Source of the DNA: an uncultured Collinsella sp.
Lineage (GTDB): Bacteria; Actinomycetota; Coriobacteriia; Coriobacteriales; Coriobacteriaceae
Assembly: GCA_937950415.1 (NCBI GenBank)
Contig: CALFDL010000057.1
Location: 1 to 8,620 of the forward strand
Direction of reading: 5' to 3'
Length of the DNA stretch: 8,620 nt
Of this stretch, positions 1-6,201 are shown in pieces. The notes beneath the pieces were generated by a model, which saw only the letters and a list, made by a program, of their open reading frames with translations, was not told where the DNA came from and did not search any database. The position numbers and the translations under genes are program-made. Each line of letters starts with the position of its first letter. Position 1 is the stretch's first letter.

Positions 1-315
1 CTGAAAGGCGCCGATATGGTTGTCTTCGCTTCGCCTATCTACTGGTTTGATATCACTGCGCAGGAGAAGGCCGCCATCGACCGCCTGTACGCCTTTGGTG
101 CTACAAGCTTCCCGTTCACCAAGACGGCCCTTTTGCTCGATAGCCACAGCGAGGGCGTCTATGATGCGGCGATCGCTATGTACAAGTCAACCTGTGCGTA
201 CTGCAAGTGGGAGGACCAGGGCATTGTCACCATCAGCGGTATGACCGAGCGTGACAGCATGGTCTCCTCGCCCAAGTTGGAAGAGGTGCGAGAGCTCGCT
301 CGCAAGCTCGCCTAA
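1..315 (+). CDS. Flavodoxin-fold NAD(P)H-dependent FMN reductase family protein (3' part only)
   Basis: The reading frame is open from the first base of the window (Leu-Lys-Gly-Ala-Asp-Met...) to a TAA stop at 313-315, so the 5' end lies outside and 104 residues are visible. The segment 'ADMVVFASPIYWFDITAQEK' followed by 'AAIDRLY' matches the FMN-binding loop region of the NADPH-dependent FMN reductase / flavodoxin_2-like families, where a 'ADxxVFxxPvYWxxxxaqlKaxiDR' pattern is typical. The rest (KTALLLDSHSEG..., then an acidic C-terminal helix) fits the last strands and helix of such folds. These proteins bind FMN and pass electrons from NAD(P)H to small acceptors in the cytosol. The substrate cannot be told. 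The ATG at position 16 is internal to the conserved motif, not a start. The neighbouring gene at 423-1517 converges on it. Confidence 0.85.
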   Translation: MKGADMVVFASPIYWFDITAQEKAAIDRLYAFGATSFPFTKTALLLDSHSEGVYDAAIAMYKSTCAYCKWEDQGIVTISGMTERDSMVSSPKLEEVRELARKLA

Positions 316-405
316 GGACAAGAAGAACGCATGGCAATCAGCATTGGCGGAAAGCCTACTTCCCTTACCAAGAGGATTACTGATTGCCATGCGTTGATGT
401 CCTTA
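313..405. repeat. Large interrupted inverted repeat / stem-loop between convergent genes
   Basis: Two nested perfect arms are present. The inner arms are 16 bp: AACGCATGGCAATCAG at 326-341 and its exact complement at 380-395, around a 38-nt loop. The outer arms are 8 bp: TAAGGACA at 313-320 and TGTCCTTA at 398-405. Unpaired AGAAG (321-325) and GA (396-397) separate inner from outer. The outer left arm contains the TAA stop codon of the flavoprotein gene. The element lies between two convergent genes, so it could work as a bidirectional terminator or 3' mRNA-stabilising hairpin. However, neither side ends in a T-run, so it is not a classical intrinsic terminator. It could also be a small non-autonomous palindromic element. 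Confidence 0.8.
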
Positions 406-422
406 TGGACAATCTCCGCGTG

Positions 423-1517
423 CTAGGAGACTTTCTCGCTCAGGAACTCCCTGAATGCGGGGATGTCAAAGCCAACGAGACCACGCCCACGTTCCCCGAT
501 GACGCCGTCCTCGAGAAGGCGGCGTTTGTATTGGCTTGCGTAGTTGCTGGCGACGCCCATGCGTTTGGCTATCTCCGAGACCCTGCTGGGGCCAGAATCG
601 GGCAGCATCGCGAGTAAAAACTCAATGTCTTTATCGGAAAGCTCTCGATAGGTCGTTTCGAGAATGCGATCACGCAGCTCCATGCGTGCGAGTAGGGAAC
701 CCTGCTGGACATCGGATGCACTGATTTGGGGCGAGTTCTCCGAAACATCCCAAGTGCGATATCCGACAAGCTGCATCATGTAGGGGAATCCGTCGACGGC
801 CTTCACAGCATTCTCGAGCGCTTCTGGTGTGATTGAACGTCCTCCGGCCTCAACGGTTTTGCGAAACGCGTTTGCAATTTCAACGTCAGTGATTCGTCCT
901 AACTGATGATATTGGGAACGCCTGAGGAACGAGACGGAATCGTTACGCAGCAACGCCGATACTTTGTAGGGCAGTCCTGCCATGAGTAGGGCAACTTTTT
1001 TACCTTCGCGTACAAAGTGCTGGTAAACAGAGGCAAATTGAAGCATTTCTTCGAGATCGACGGTGACTTCATCGATGGTAATGAGAAGTCCGATGTCATG
1101 TTTTTCGAGTTGCTTAAAGATGCCATTCATGCGTGTGCGCCAGTTGCCCTGGACCTCTTGAGCATATGTCCAATCGATGCCCACTGGACCAATTTGAACG
1201 CCGTTTATGCGCGCATGAGGCTGTGAGAGGTAGCTATCTGCGGCTTCTTTGGTTCGCTCGATAATATCTTCGAGCATGCCTGGCATGGCGGAGACATTTG
1301 CTGCGATCCAACCGTGTTCAAGCGCCGTTTCTGAAAGGAGCGAGAGAAGCGCCGTCTTGCCCGTTCCCCTTGCGCCCGTAAAAATAGTCGACAGGTTTGG
1401 ATCTCCCGGGCCGTTGATAAAACCACGGTTGATGTCACGCAGAATATGCTCGCGACCCGCTAGAAAGGGAGGGATACTTCCGAACGTCGGGGTAAAGGGG
1501 TTCTTGCTGTACTCCAT
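423..1517 (-). CDS. AAA/ORC-like ATPase with C-terminal winged helix, function unknown
   Basis: This encodes 364 residues. The N-terminus has the 'NPFTPTFG...PPFLAGRE' lead (6-22) seen in a family of orphan bacterial ATP-binding proteins. Walker A is GARGTGKT (48-55) and Walker B is LLITIDE (144-150). A sensor-1-like strand ALLMAGLP (176-183) follows, then a lid segment with DGFPYMMQLVGYRTW (242-256). The last ~75 residues look like a winged helix ('RVSEIAKRMGVASNYASQYK', 312-331, then a basic/Gly-rich wing), so DNA binding is likely, as in Cdc6/Orc1-type AAA proteins. I chose the ATG at 1517 because AAAGGAG lies 5 nt upstream; a longer in-frame TTG start would be made of repeat sequence. Three 17-bp repeats run directly into that ribosome-binding site and suggest autoregulation. 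GC looks somewhat lower than in the topoisomerase genes, consistent with an accessory gene. The biological role is not known to me. Confidence 0.85.
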   Translation of the reverse strand: MEYSKNPFTPTFGSIPPFLAGREHILRDINRGFINGPGDPNLSTIFTGARGTGKTALLSLLSETALEHGWIAANVSAMPGMLEDIIERTKEAADSYLSQPHARINGVQIGPVGIDWTYAQEVQGNWRTRMNGIFKQLEKHDIGLLITIDEVTVDLEEMLQFASVYQHFVREGKKVALLMAGLPYKVSALLRNDSVSFLRRSQYHQLGRITDVEIANAFRKTVEAGGRSITPEALENAVKAVDGFPYMMQLVGYRTWDVSENSPQISASDVQQGSLLARMELRDRILETTYRELSDKDIEFLLAMLPDSGPSRVSEIAKRMGVASNYASQYKRRLLEDGVIGERGRGLVGFDIPAFREFLSEKVS

Positions 1518-1526
1518 GGTGTCTCC

Positions 1527-1581
1527 TTTGCAAGTTTTGCTAATTTTTGCAAGTTTTGCTAATTTTTGCAAGTTTTGCTAA
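1527..1581 (-). repeat. Three perfect tandem 17-bp operator-like repeats ending at the Shine-Dalgarno
   Basis: Read on the minus strand, TTAGCAAAACTTGCAAA occurs three times without mismatch (1565-1581, 1546-1562, 1527-1543), separated by AA, giving a 19-bp period. Each copy is itself an imperfect dyad, TTAGCAA-AAC-TTGCAAA, with 7-bp arms and one mismatch. The last copy supplies the AAA of the AAAGGAG ribosome-binding site of the ATPase gene. A protein bound there would block leader transcription or translation initiation. This supports a cooperative repressor site array or an iteron-like array, most simply for the winged helix of the adjacent ATPase (inference). Confidence 0.85.
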
Positions 1582-1622
1582 CGACCGACCAAAGGGCATC
1601 GAAGCAGTGACGCTGACATTTT

Positions 1623-1664
1623 TTAACGCAGAAAAATAAGCAGAAATCAATTAATCTGCGTTAA
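1623..1664. promoter_or_regulatory. 10-bp perfect inverted repeat in the ATPase upstream region
   Basis: TTAACGCAGA (1623-1632) and TCTGCGTTAA (1655-1664) are exact inverted copies around an AT-rich 22-bp spacer. The spacer holds a further TTCTGC half-site on the minus strand. On the minus strand a weak promoter may lie within it: TTGATT at 1645-1650, about 18 bp, then TTAAAA. The element sits between the parC terminator and the ATPase leader repeats, so it is most likely an operator for the ATPase promoter. An RNA stem with no following T-run is the alternative. Confidence 0.5.
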
Positions 1665-1679
1665 GAAATAGTTGAGAAG

Positions 1680-1728
1680 AAAAACGACGAGTCCCGGGCG
1701 CAATGTCGTTGCGCTCCGGGCCTCGTCG
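1680..1728 (-). terminator. Rho-independent terminator of the parE-parC operon
   Basis: On the minus strand, about 38 bp past the parC stop, a long GC-rich hairpin (CGACGAG...GCGCAA paired with TTGCGC...CTCGTCG, small mismatches in the middle, 5-nt loop around 1704-1708) is followed directly by TTTTT. The arms cover roughly 1685-1703 and 1709-1728. Stem length, GC content and U-run fit an efficient intrinsic terminator. This separates the topoisomerase operon from the downstream ATPase gene, which therefore needs its own promoter. Confidence 0.9.
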
Positions 1729-1765
1729 CTTTGCGAAGTATCTAACGGTCTCGTTGCCGTGGTAT

Positions 1766-4006
1766 CTAGTCAAACAAACTCGGCATGTCGTTTTCCTTCA
1801 TGAGGGCACCGGCGGAGGGCAGGCTCTGCGCGGTGAACTTCTCGGCCGAGACGCCGGCGCCAAGGATCTCTTCGGTCGTGCCGACGGTGGTGACCAAGCG
1901 ACCCTTCTTGGCTGTAAAGGCCTGGACGCCCTGCGTGTTGGTGGTCGTCTTGGTCTTGAGCAGCGACGTGTTGAAGTTCATCAAACGATAGTCGCTCGAG
2001 ACCAGCGCGATGTCGCGATCTGTGTTGAGCACCTGGGCATACAGCAGCTTGCTGCCACCGTAGATGGCGTTCTTGAGGCGTTTGCGGTTGGTCTTGGTGA
2101 CGTATCCAGAAAGCGCGACGCGCACCACGCGGCCGTTCTCAAAGACGAACAACACGTCGGCCTTGTAGTCCTCGGGGTCGATGACCCAGATGACACTCTC
2201 GTCGGGTTCCATCTCAAGATCGGTCGGCAGGTACGAGCCCAGCTGGGCCGACTTGGTATCCTCAAACGTCGCGACCTTGCACTTGTATACCTGACTCTTG
2301 TTGGTAAAGACCAGCAGCTCGTGGGTGTTGGAGGACGGGAACTCGATAAAGGGCTTATCGCCGTCCTTGTACTTGAGCGTGGTCGCCTTCTTGAGCACGC
2401 GGTCTGTCATCTTCTTAAGGTAGCCATCGCGCGAGAGCATGATGGTCACCGGGTACTCCTCGACCTCGGGCTCCAGGCTTACCTCGACGACCTCATGGGG
2501 CTCGATCCTGCCCGTGCGGCGCGGCATCACATATTTCTTGTTGACTGCTGCCAGCTCATCGCTGATGACCTTCTTGATGTTGTCTTCGCTCGAGAGAATC
2601 TCCTCAAGCTCGGCAATCTCACCCTCTAGCTTGGCGATGTCCTTGGTGCGGTTGAGGATGTACTCCTCGTTGATGTTGCGGAGCTTAAGTTCGGCAACAA
2701 ACTCGGCCTGGGTCTCGTCGATGTCGAAACCCTTCATAAGGTTGGGCACGACTTCGGCTTCGAGCTTGGTGCCGCGGATGATGGCGATGGCCTTGTCGAT
2801 GTCGAGCAAGATTGCCTCGAGGCCGTGCAGCAGGTGCAGGCGCTCGGACTTTTTGCCCAGGTCATAGTTAATGCGGCGACGTGTGGACTCAATACGCCAC
2901 TTGACCCACTCGTGCAGGATCTGGCGCACGCCCATAACACGGGGATAGCCATCGACGAGCACGTTGAAGTTGCACGAGAACGAATCCTGTAGCGTGGTCG
3001 AGCGATAGAGCTTGGCCATGAGCTTGTCGGGGTCGACGCCGCGCTTAAGGTCGATGGCGATGCGCAGACCCGAAAGGTCTGTCTCGTCGCGGATGTCGGC
3101 GATCTCCTTGACCTTGCCTTCCTTGGAGAGCTTGACGATGCGTTCGATGATGACATCGGTCTTGGTGGTGTAGGGGATCTCGTAGACCTCGATGATGCGC
3201 TCTTCGGGAATCCAACGCCAGCGGGAGCGGATCTGGAAGCTGCCCAGGCCGGTCTCAATAATCTTCTCCATCTCCTCGCGGCGGTAGATGATCTCGCCGC
3301 CGGTCGAGAAGTCGGGCATGGGCATGTACTCGAGCAGGTCGCAGTCGGGATCCTGCAGGTAGTGCATCGTGGCGGTGCAGACCTCGTTGAGGTTGAAGCC
3401 GCAGATGTCGGACGCCATGGCGACGCCGATGCCCTTATTGGCCGAGACGAGGATGTTGGGGAACGTGGTGGGCAGCAGGCGCGGCTCCTTCATGGCTCCA
3501 TCGTAGCTGTCGACGAAGTCGACCGGGTCCTTGTCGATGTCCTTGAAGATCTCGGCGCTGATGGGGGAGAGCTTGGCCTCGGTATAACGCGAGGCGGCGT
3601 AGCTCAGATCGCCCGAATAGTACTTGCCAAAGTTGCCCTTCGACTCCACGAAGGGGGCGAGCAGTGCCTCGTTGCCGGTGGCTAGGCGCACCATCGTCTC
3701 GTAGATCGCGGCATCGCCGTGCGGGTTGAGCTTCATGGTCTGGCCCACAATGTTGGCGCTCTTCTGGCGCTCGCCCTTGAGCAGGCCCATCTTGTACATG
3801 GTGTAGAGCAGCTTACGGTGCGAGGGCTTAAAGCCGTCGATCTCGGGGAATGCACGCGAGACGTTGACGCTCATGGCGTATGGCATGTAGTTGACCTCGA
3901 GCGTCTGCGTGATCGGCTGGTCGGTGACCTCGGAGTGCAGGCCGATGACGTTCTCGGCGTTGACCTGCTTTTTCTTTGGCTGGTTCTTCGTCTTCTTCTT
4001 TGCCAC
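1766..4006 (-). CDS. parC: Type IIA DNA topoisomerase subunit A (ParC-like)
   Basis: This encodes 746 residues, the breakage-rejoining subunit that partners the ParE-like product upstream. After a Lys-rich tail (1-14) comes the winged-helix/tower core with the catalytic Arg-Tyr pair in AASRYTEAKLSP (R140, Y141), the helix NPHGDAAIYET (95-104), the TGG motif (235-237), a coiled-coil arm (about 375-490), and a C-terminal beta-pinwheel from about 515, with blades such as SRDGYLKKM, LLVFTNKSQVYKC and LFVFENGRVVRV. No QRRGGKG-type GyrA box is visible, so decatenation/relaxation (topoisomerase IV-like) is favoured over gyrase supercoiling. A99 aligns with E. coli GyrA Ser83 and E103 with Asp87. Translation starts at GTG (4004-4006) behind AGAGGAAA, 45 nt after the parE stop. 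The pair is co-transcribed and ends at the terminator 1680-1728. In databases such proteins are sometimes labelled gyrase subunit A. Confidence 0.92.
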   Translation of the reverse strand: MAKKKTKNQPKKKQVNAENVIGLHSEVTDQPITQTLEVNYMPYAMSVNVSRAFPEIDGFKPSHRKLLYTMYKMGLLKGERQKSANIVGQTMKLNPHGDAAIYETMVRLATGNEALLAPFVESKGNFGKYYSGDLSYAASRYTEAKLSPISAEIFKDIDKDPVDFVDSYDGAMKEPRLLPTTFPNILVSANKGIGVAMASDICGFNLNEVCTATMHYLQDPDCDLLEYMPMPDFSTGGEIIYRREEMEKIIETGLGSFQIRSRWRWIPEERIIEVYEIPYTTKTDVIIERIVKLSKEGKVKEIADIRDETDLSGLRIAIDLKRGVDPDKLMAKLYRSTTLQDSFSCNFNVLVDGYPRVMGVRQILHEWVKWRIESTRRRINYDLGKKSERLHLLHGLEAILLDIDKAIAIIRGTKLEAEVVPNLMKGFDIDETQAEFVAELKLRNINEEYILNRTKDIAKLEGEIAELEEILSSEDNIKKVISDELAAVNKKYVMPRRTGRIEPHEVVEVSLEPEVEEYPVTIMLSRDGYLKKMTDRVLKKATTLKYKDGDKPFIEFPSSNTHELLVFTNKSQVYKCKVATFEDTKSAQLGSYLPTDLEMEPDESVIWVIDPEDYKADVLFVFENGRVVRVALSGYVTKTNRKRLKNAIYGGSKLLYAQVLNTDRDIALVSSDYRLMNFNTSLLKTKTTTNTQGVQAFTAKKGRLVTTVGTTEEILGAGVSAEKFTAQSLPSAGALMKENDMPSLFD

Positions 4007-4051
4007 GATTTCCTCTTGAACTTCTTATGGGCCGTCGTTATCGATTTGCTG

Positions 4052-6049
4052 CTACTGCAGGTCCAGCTGGTCAAGGTATTCCTTGCCGTGCTCGGAGATA
4101 TGGCGCTTGCGGCCCGCCTCGTCGTTGCCCAGCAACAGGTTGAACATGGTTTCCATCTTGGTGACGTCCTCGGGCTCCACCTTGATCAGACGGCGCGTCT
4201 CGGGGTTCATGGTGGTGAGCCACATCATGTCCGGATCATTTTCACCAAGACCCTTGGAGCGGTTGATCGAGCACTTTTGGTCGCCAATCTCCTTGAGGAT
4301 GCCGTTTTTCTCGAGCTCGGTGTAGGCAAAGTAGGTCTTTTCTTTGCAGTTGATCTCGTAGAGCGGCGACTCGGCGATATACACGTAGCCTTCGTCGATA
4401 AGTGTTGGAACCAGGCGGTAAAGCATGGTGAGCACGAGCGTGCGGATGTGATAACCGTCGACGTCGGCGTCCGTACAGATGATGACCTTGTTCCAGTTAA
4501 GGTTGTCCAGGTCAAAGGCACCAAGGTTCTTGATGCGCTTGTCCTTGATCTCCACGCCGCAGCCCAGCACGCGCATGAGGTCCATGATGATGTCGGACTT
4601 AAAGATGCGCGGATAGTCTTCCTTCAGGCAGTTGAGGATCTTGCCGCGGACGGGCATAACGCCCTGGAACTCGGCATCGCGCGAGGTGCGGATGGCACCA
4701 GCTGCCGAGTCGCCCTCTACGATGTAGATCTCGCGACGGCTCTTGTCCTTGGAGCGGCAGTCAATGAACTTCTGCACGCGGTTGGCCATATCGGTCTTCT
4801 GCTGCAGGTTGGTCTTGATGCTCTGGCGCGTCTTCTCGGCATTCTCGCGCGAGCGCTTGTTGATGAGCACCTGCTCCATGATCTTGTTGGCGGCGTCCTT
4901 GTTCTCGATCAAGTAGGTCGAGAGGCGTTCCTTAAAGAATGCCGTCATGGCCTGCTGGATAAAGCGGTTATTGATGGCCTTCTTGGTCTGGTTTTCGTAG
5001 GACGTTTGGGTGGAGAAGCAGTTGGTCACCAGCACCAGGCAGTCCTGGACGTCTTGCCACTTAATGCCGCTCTCGTTTTTGTTGTACTTGCCCTGTTGCT
5101 TGATGTAGGCATCGATGGCGCTGGTGAGGGCGCTGCGGGCCGCCTTCTCGGGCGAACCGCCGTTCTCGAGCCACGATGAGTTGTGGTAGTACTCCTGCAT
5201 CATAAAGGTGCGCGAGAAGCACATACATGCGGTGATCTTGACGTTGTAGTCGGGCAGGTCCTCGCGGTCGCGACCACGGCGGTCGGCCTCGATAAAGAAG
5301 GGCTCGGTGAGGTAGTCGGTACCGACCTTCTCGAGCACGTAGTCCTCGATGCCCTTGGGATAGCAAAAATCCTCTTCGGTAAACTCACCATCGTCACCCT
5401 CAATACGCAGGCGGAAGGTCACGTTGGCGTTGACCACGGCCTGGCGGCGCATGGTCTCGCGATACCAGTCGTGGGGAATGCTGATCGAGGTAAAGACCTC
5501 AAGATCGGGTCGCCACTTGATGGTGGTGCCGGTGCGTTCCTCGTCGCTGGGCTCAATCTCGAGTGCCTTCTTTTTGGCGCCGACGACCTTGCCCTTTTTA
5601 AAGTGCAGAGAGTACTTGTTGCCATCGCGCCAAACCGTGACGTCCATGTACTCGGAGGCGTACTGGGTCGCGCACGAGCCCAAGCCGTTGGTACCGAGCG
5701 AGAAGTCGTAGTCGCCGCCCTGGTTGTTGTTGTACTTGCCACCGGCGTAGAGCTCGCAAAAGACGAGCTCCCAGTTAAAGCGCTTCTCGGAGGGGTTCCA
5801 GTCGAGCGGGCAGCCGCGGCCATTGTCCTCTACCTGGATAGAGCCATCGCGAAAGGCGGTAAGGGTGATGAGCTTGCCGTAGCCCTGGCGCGCCTCGTCA
5901 ACGGCGTTGGACAGGATCTCGAAGGCGGCATGCGCGCAACCGTCGAGTCCGTCCGAGCCAAAGATGACGGCGGGGCGCAGGCGTACGCGCTCCTCGTCCT
6001 TGAGCTGGCGGATACTGTCGTTACCATAGTTTGCGGTGTTTTTTGCCAT
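4052..6049 (-). CDS. parE: Type IIA DNA topoisomerase subunit B (ParE-like ATPase/TOPRIM)
   Basis: This encodes 665 residues. The GHKL ATPase has EILSNAVDEA (44-53; E44 general base, N48 Mg-binding), VEDNGRGCP (73-81; D75), LYAGGKY (100-106) and an ATP lid GTNGLGSCATQYAS (119-132). The transducer has the QTK loop (354-356). The TOPRIM domain has EGDSAAGA (445-452), PVRGKILN (466-473), DADVDG (527-532) and SKGLGE (598-603). The gene ends with the usual C-terminal tail. These residues give ATP-driven strand passage with ParC. The lid (N for the usual H in GlHGvG) and TOPRIM (EGDSAAG for EGDSAGG) are non-canonical, resembling the divergent second topoisomerase of Clostridia and Coriobacteriia rather than GyrB. 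The ATG start at 6049 has a modest GAGAGCGAG ribosome-binding region. It is the first gene of the operon with parC and has its own promoter (6104-6132). A LexA-like box lies further upstream. Gyrase itself is not in the window. Confidence 0.93.
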   Translation of the reverse strand: MAKNTANYGNDSIRQLKDEERVRLRPAVIFGSDGLDGCAHAAFEILSNAVDEARQGYGKLITLTAFRDGSIQVEDNGRGCPLDWNPSEKRFNWELVFCELYAGGKYNNNQGGDYDFSLGTNGLGSCATQYASEYMDVTVWRDGNKYSLHFKKGKVVGAKKKALEIEPSDEERTGTTIKWRPDLEVFTSISIPHDWYRETMRRQAVVNANVTFRLRIEGDDGEFTEEDFCYPKGIEDYVLEKVGTDYLTEPFFIEADRRGRDREDLPDYNVKITACMCFSRTFMMQEYYHNSSWLENGGSPEKAARSALTSAIDAYIKQQGKYNKNESGIKWQDVQDCLVLVTNCFSTQTSYENQTKKAINNRFIQQAMTAFFKERLSTYLIENKDAANKIMEQVLINKRSRENAEKTRQSIKTNLQQKTDMANRVQKFIDCRSKDKSRREIYIVEGDSAAGAIRTSRDAEFQGVMPVRGKILNCLKEDYPRIFKSDIIMDLMRVLGCGVEIKDKRIKNLGAFDLDNLNWNKVIICTDADVDGYHIRTLVLTMLYRLVPTLIDEGYVYIAESPLYEINCKEKTYFAYTELEKNGILKEIGDQKCSINRSKGLGENDPDMMWLTTMNPETRRLIKVEPEDVTKMETMFNLLLGNDEAGRKRHISEHGKEYLDQLDLQ

Positions 6050-6103
6050 ACTCGCTCTCTCGGTGCTCCCTTGCTGCGTTTAAGTCATATAGATAGTCAA
6101 GGT

Positions 6104-6132
6104 AGCATAGCCCAGCCCACAGACGATTCCAA
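6104..6132 (-). promoter_or_regulatory. Probable sigma-A promoter of parE-parC
   Basis: On the minus strand TTGGAA (6127-6132) is followed after exactly 17 bp by TATGCT (6104-6109). Each hexamer matches 4 of 6 consensus positions. Transcription would start near 6097, leaving a leader of about 48 nt before the parE ATG. TTGACT at 6095-6100 is an alternative -35, but no good -10 lies at the right distance from it. Confidence 0.5.
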
Positions 6133-6148
6133 CCAACACGAAATCCAT

Positions 6149-6162
6149 CGAACAATCGTTCG
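6149..6162. promoter_or_regulatory. LexA/SOS-box-like palindrome upstream of parE
   Basis: CGAACAATCGTTCG is a perfect CGAAC-N4-GTTCG dyad, the core of the Gram-positive and actinobacterial LexA (DinR) box GAAC-N4-GTTC. It lies about 16 bp upstream of the predicted parE -35. There is no T-run after it on either strand, which argues against a terminator hairpin. Binding by LexA is inferred, and its place upstream of the -35 is not the commonest repression geometry. Confidence 0.45.
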
Positions 6163-6201
6163 GTTAGATAATGAATGCTCGGGATGCGGGAGGAGCCTGT
6201 C

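Noticed and set aside
313..405. CRISPR-like or tRNA-like structure
   Set aside because: There is only one inverted pair with no spaced direct repeats, and no cloverleaf arms or CCA-type end could be found.
1518..1571. N-terminal extension of the AAA-wHTH ATPase from an upstream TTG
   Set aside because: The extra 18 residues would be encoded by the 19-bp tandem repeats, whereas the ATG at 1517 has an excellent AAAGGAG and begins the conserved NPFTP region.
1703..2629. 308-residue plus-strand open frame opposite the parC 3' end
   Set aside because: It begins inside the intrinsic terminator, has no ribosome-binding site and mirrors the strong coding signal of parC.
3719..5179. 486-residue plus-strand open frame opposite parE/parC
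   Set aside because: It is an antisense shadow of the two topoisomerase genes; its Leu/Val/Gly/His-rich composition is typical of the complement of GC-biased codons, it spans both genes, and no family motif is visible.
6149..6162. The CGAAC-N4-GTTCG dyad as a terminator for the DUF234 ATPase
   Set aside because: The stem is only 5 bp and is not followed by a T-run on the minus strand; an operator reading is better supported.
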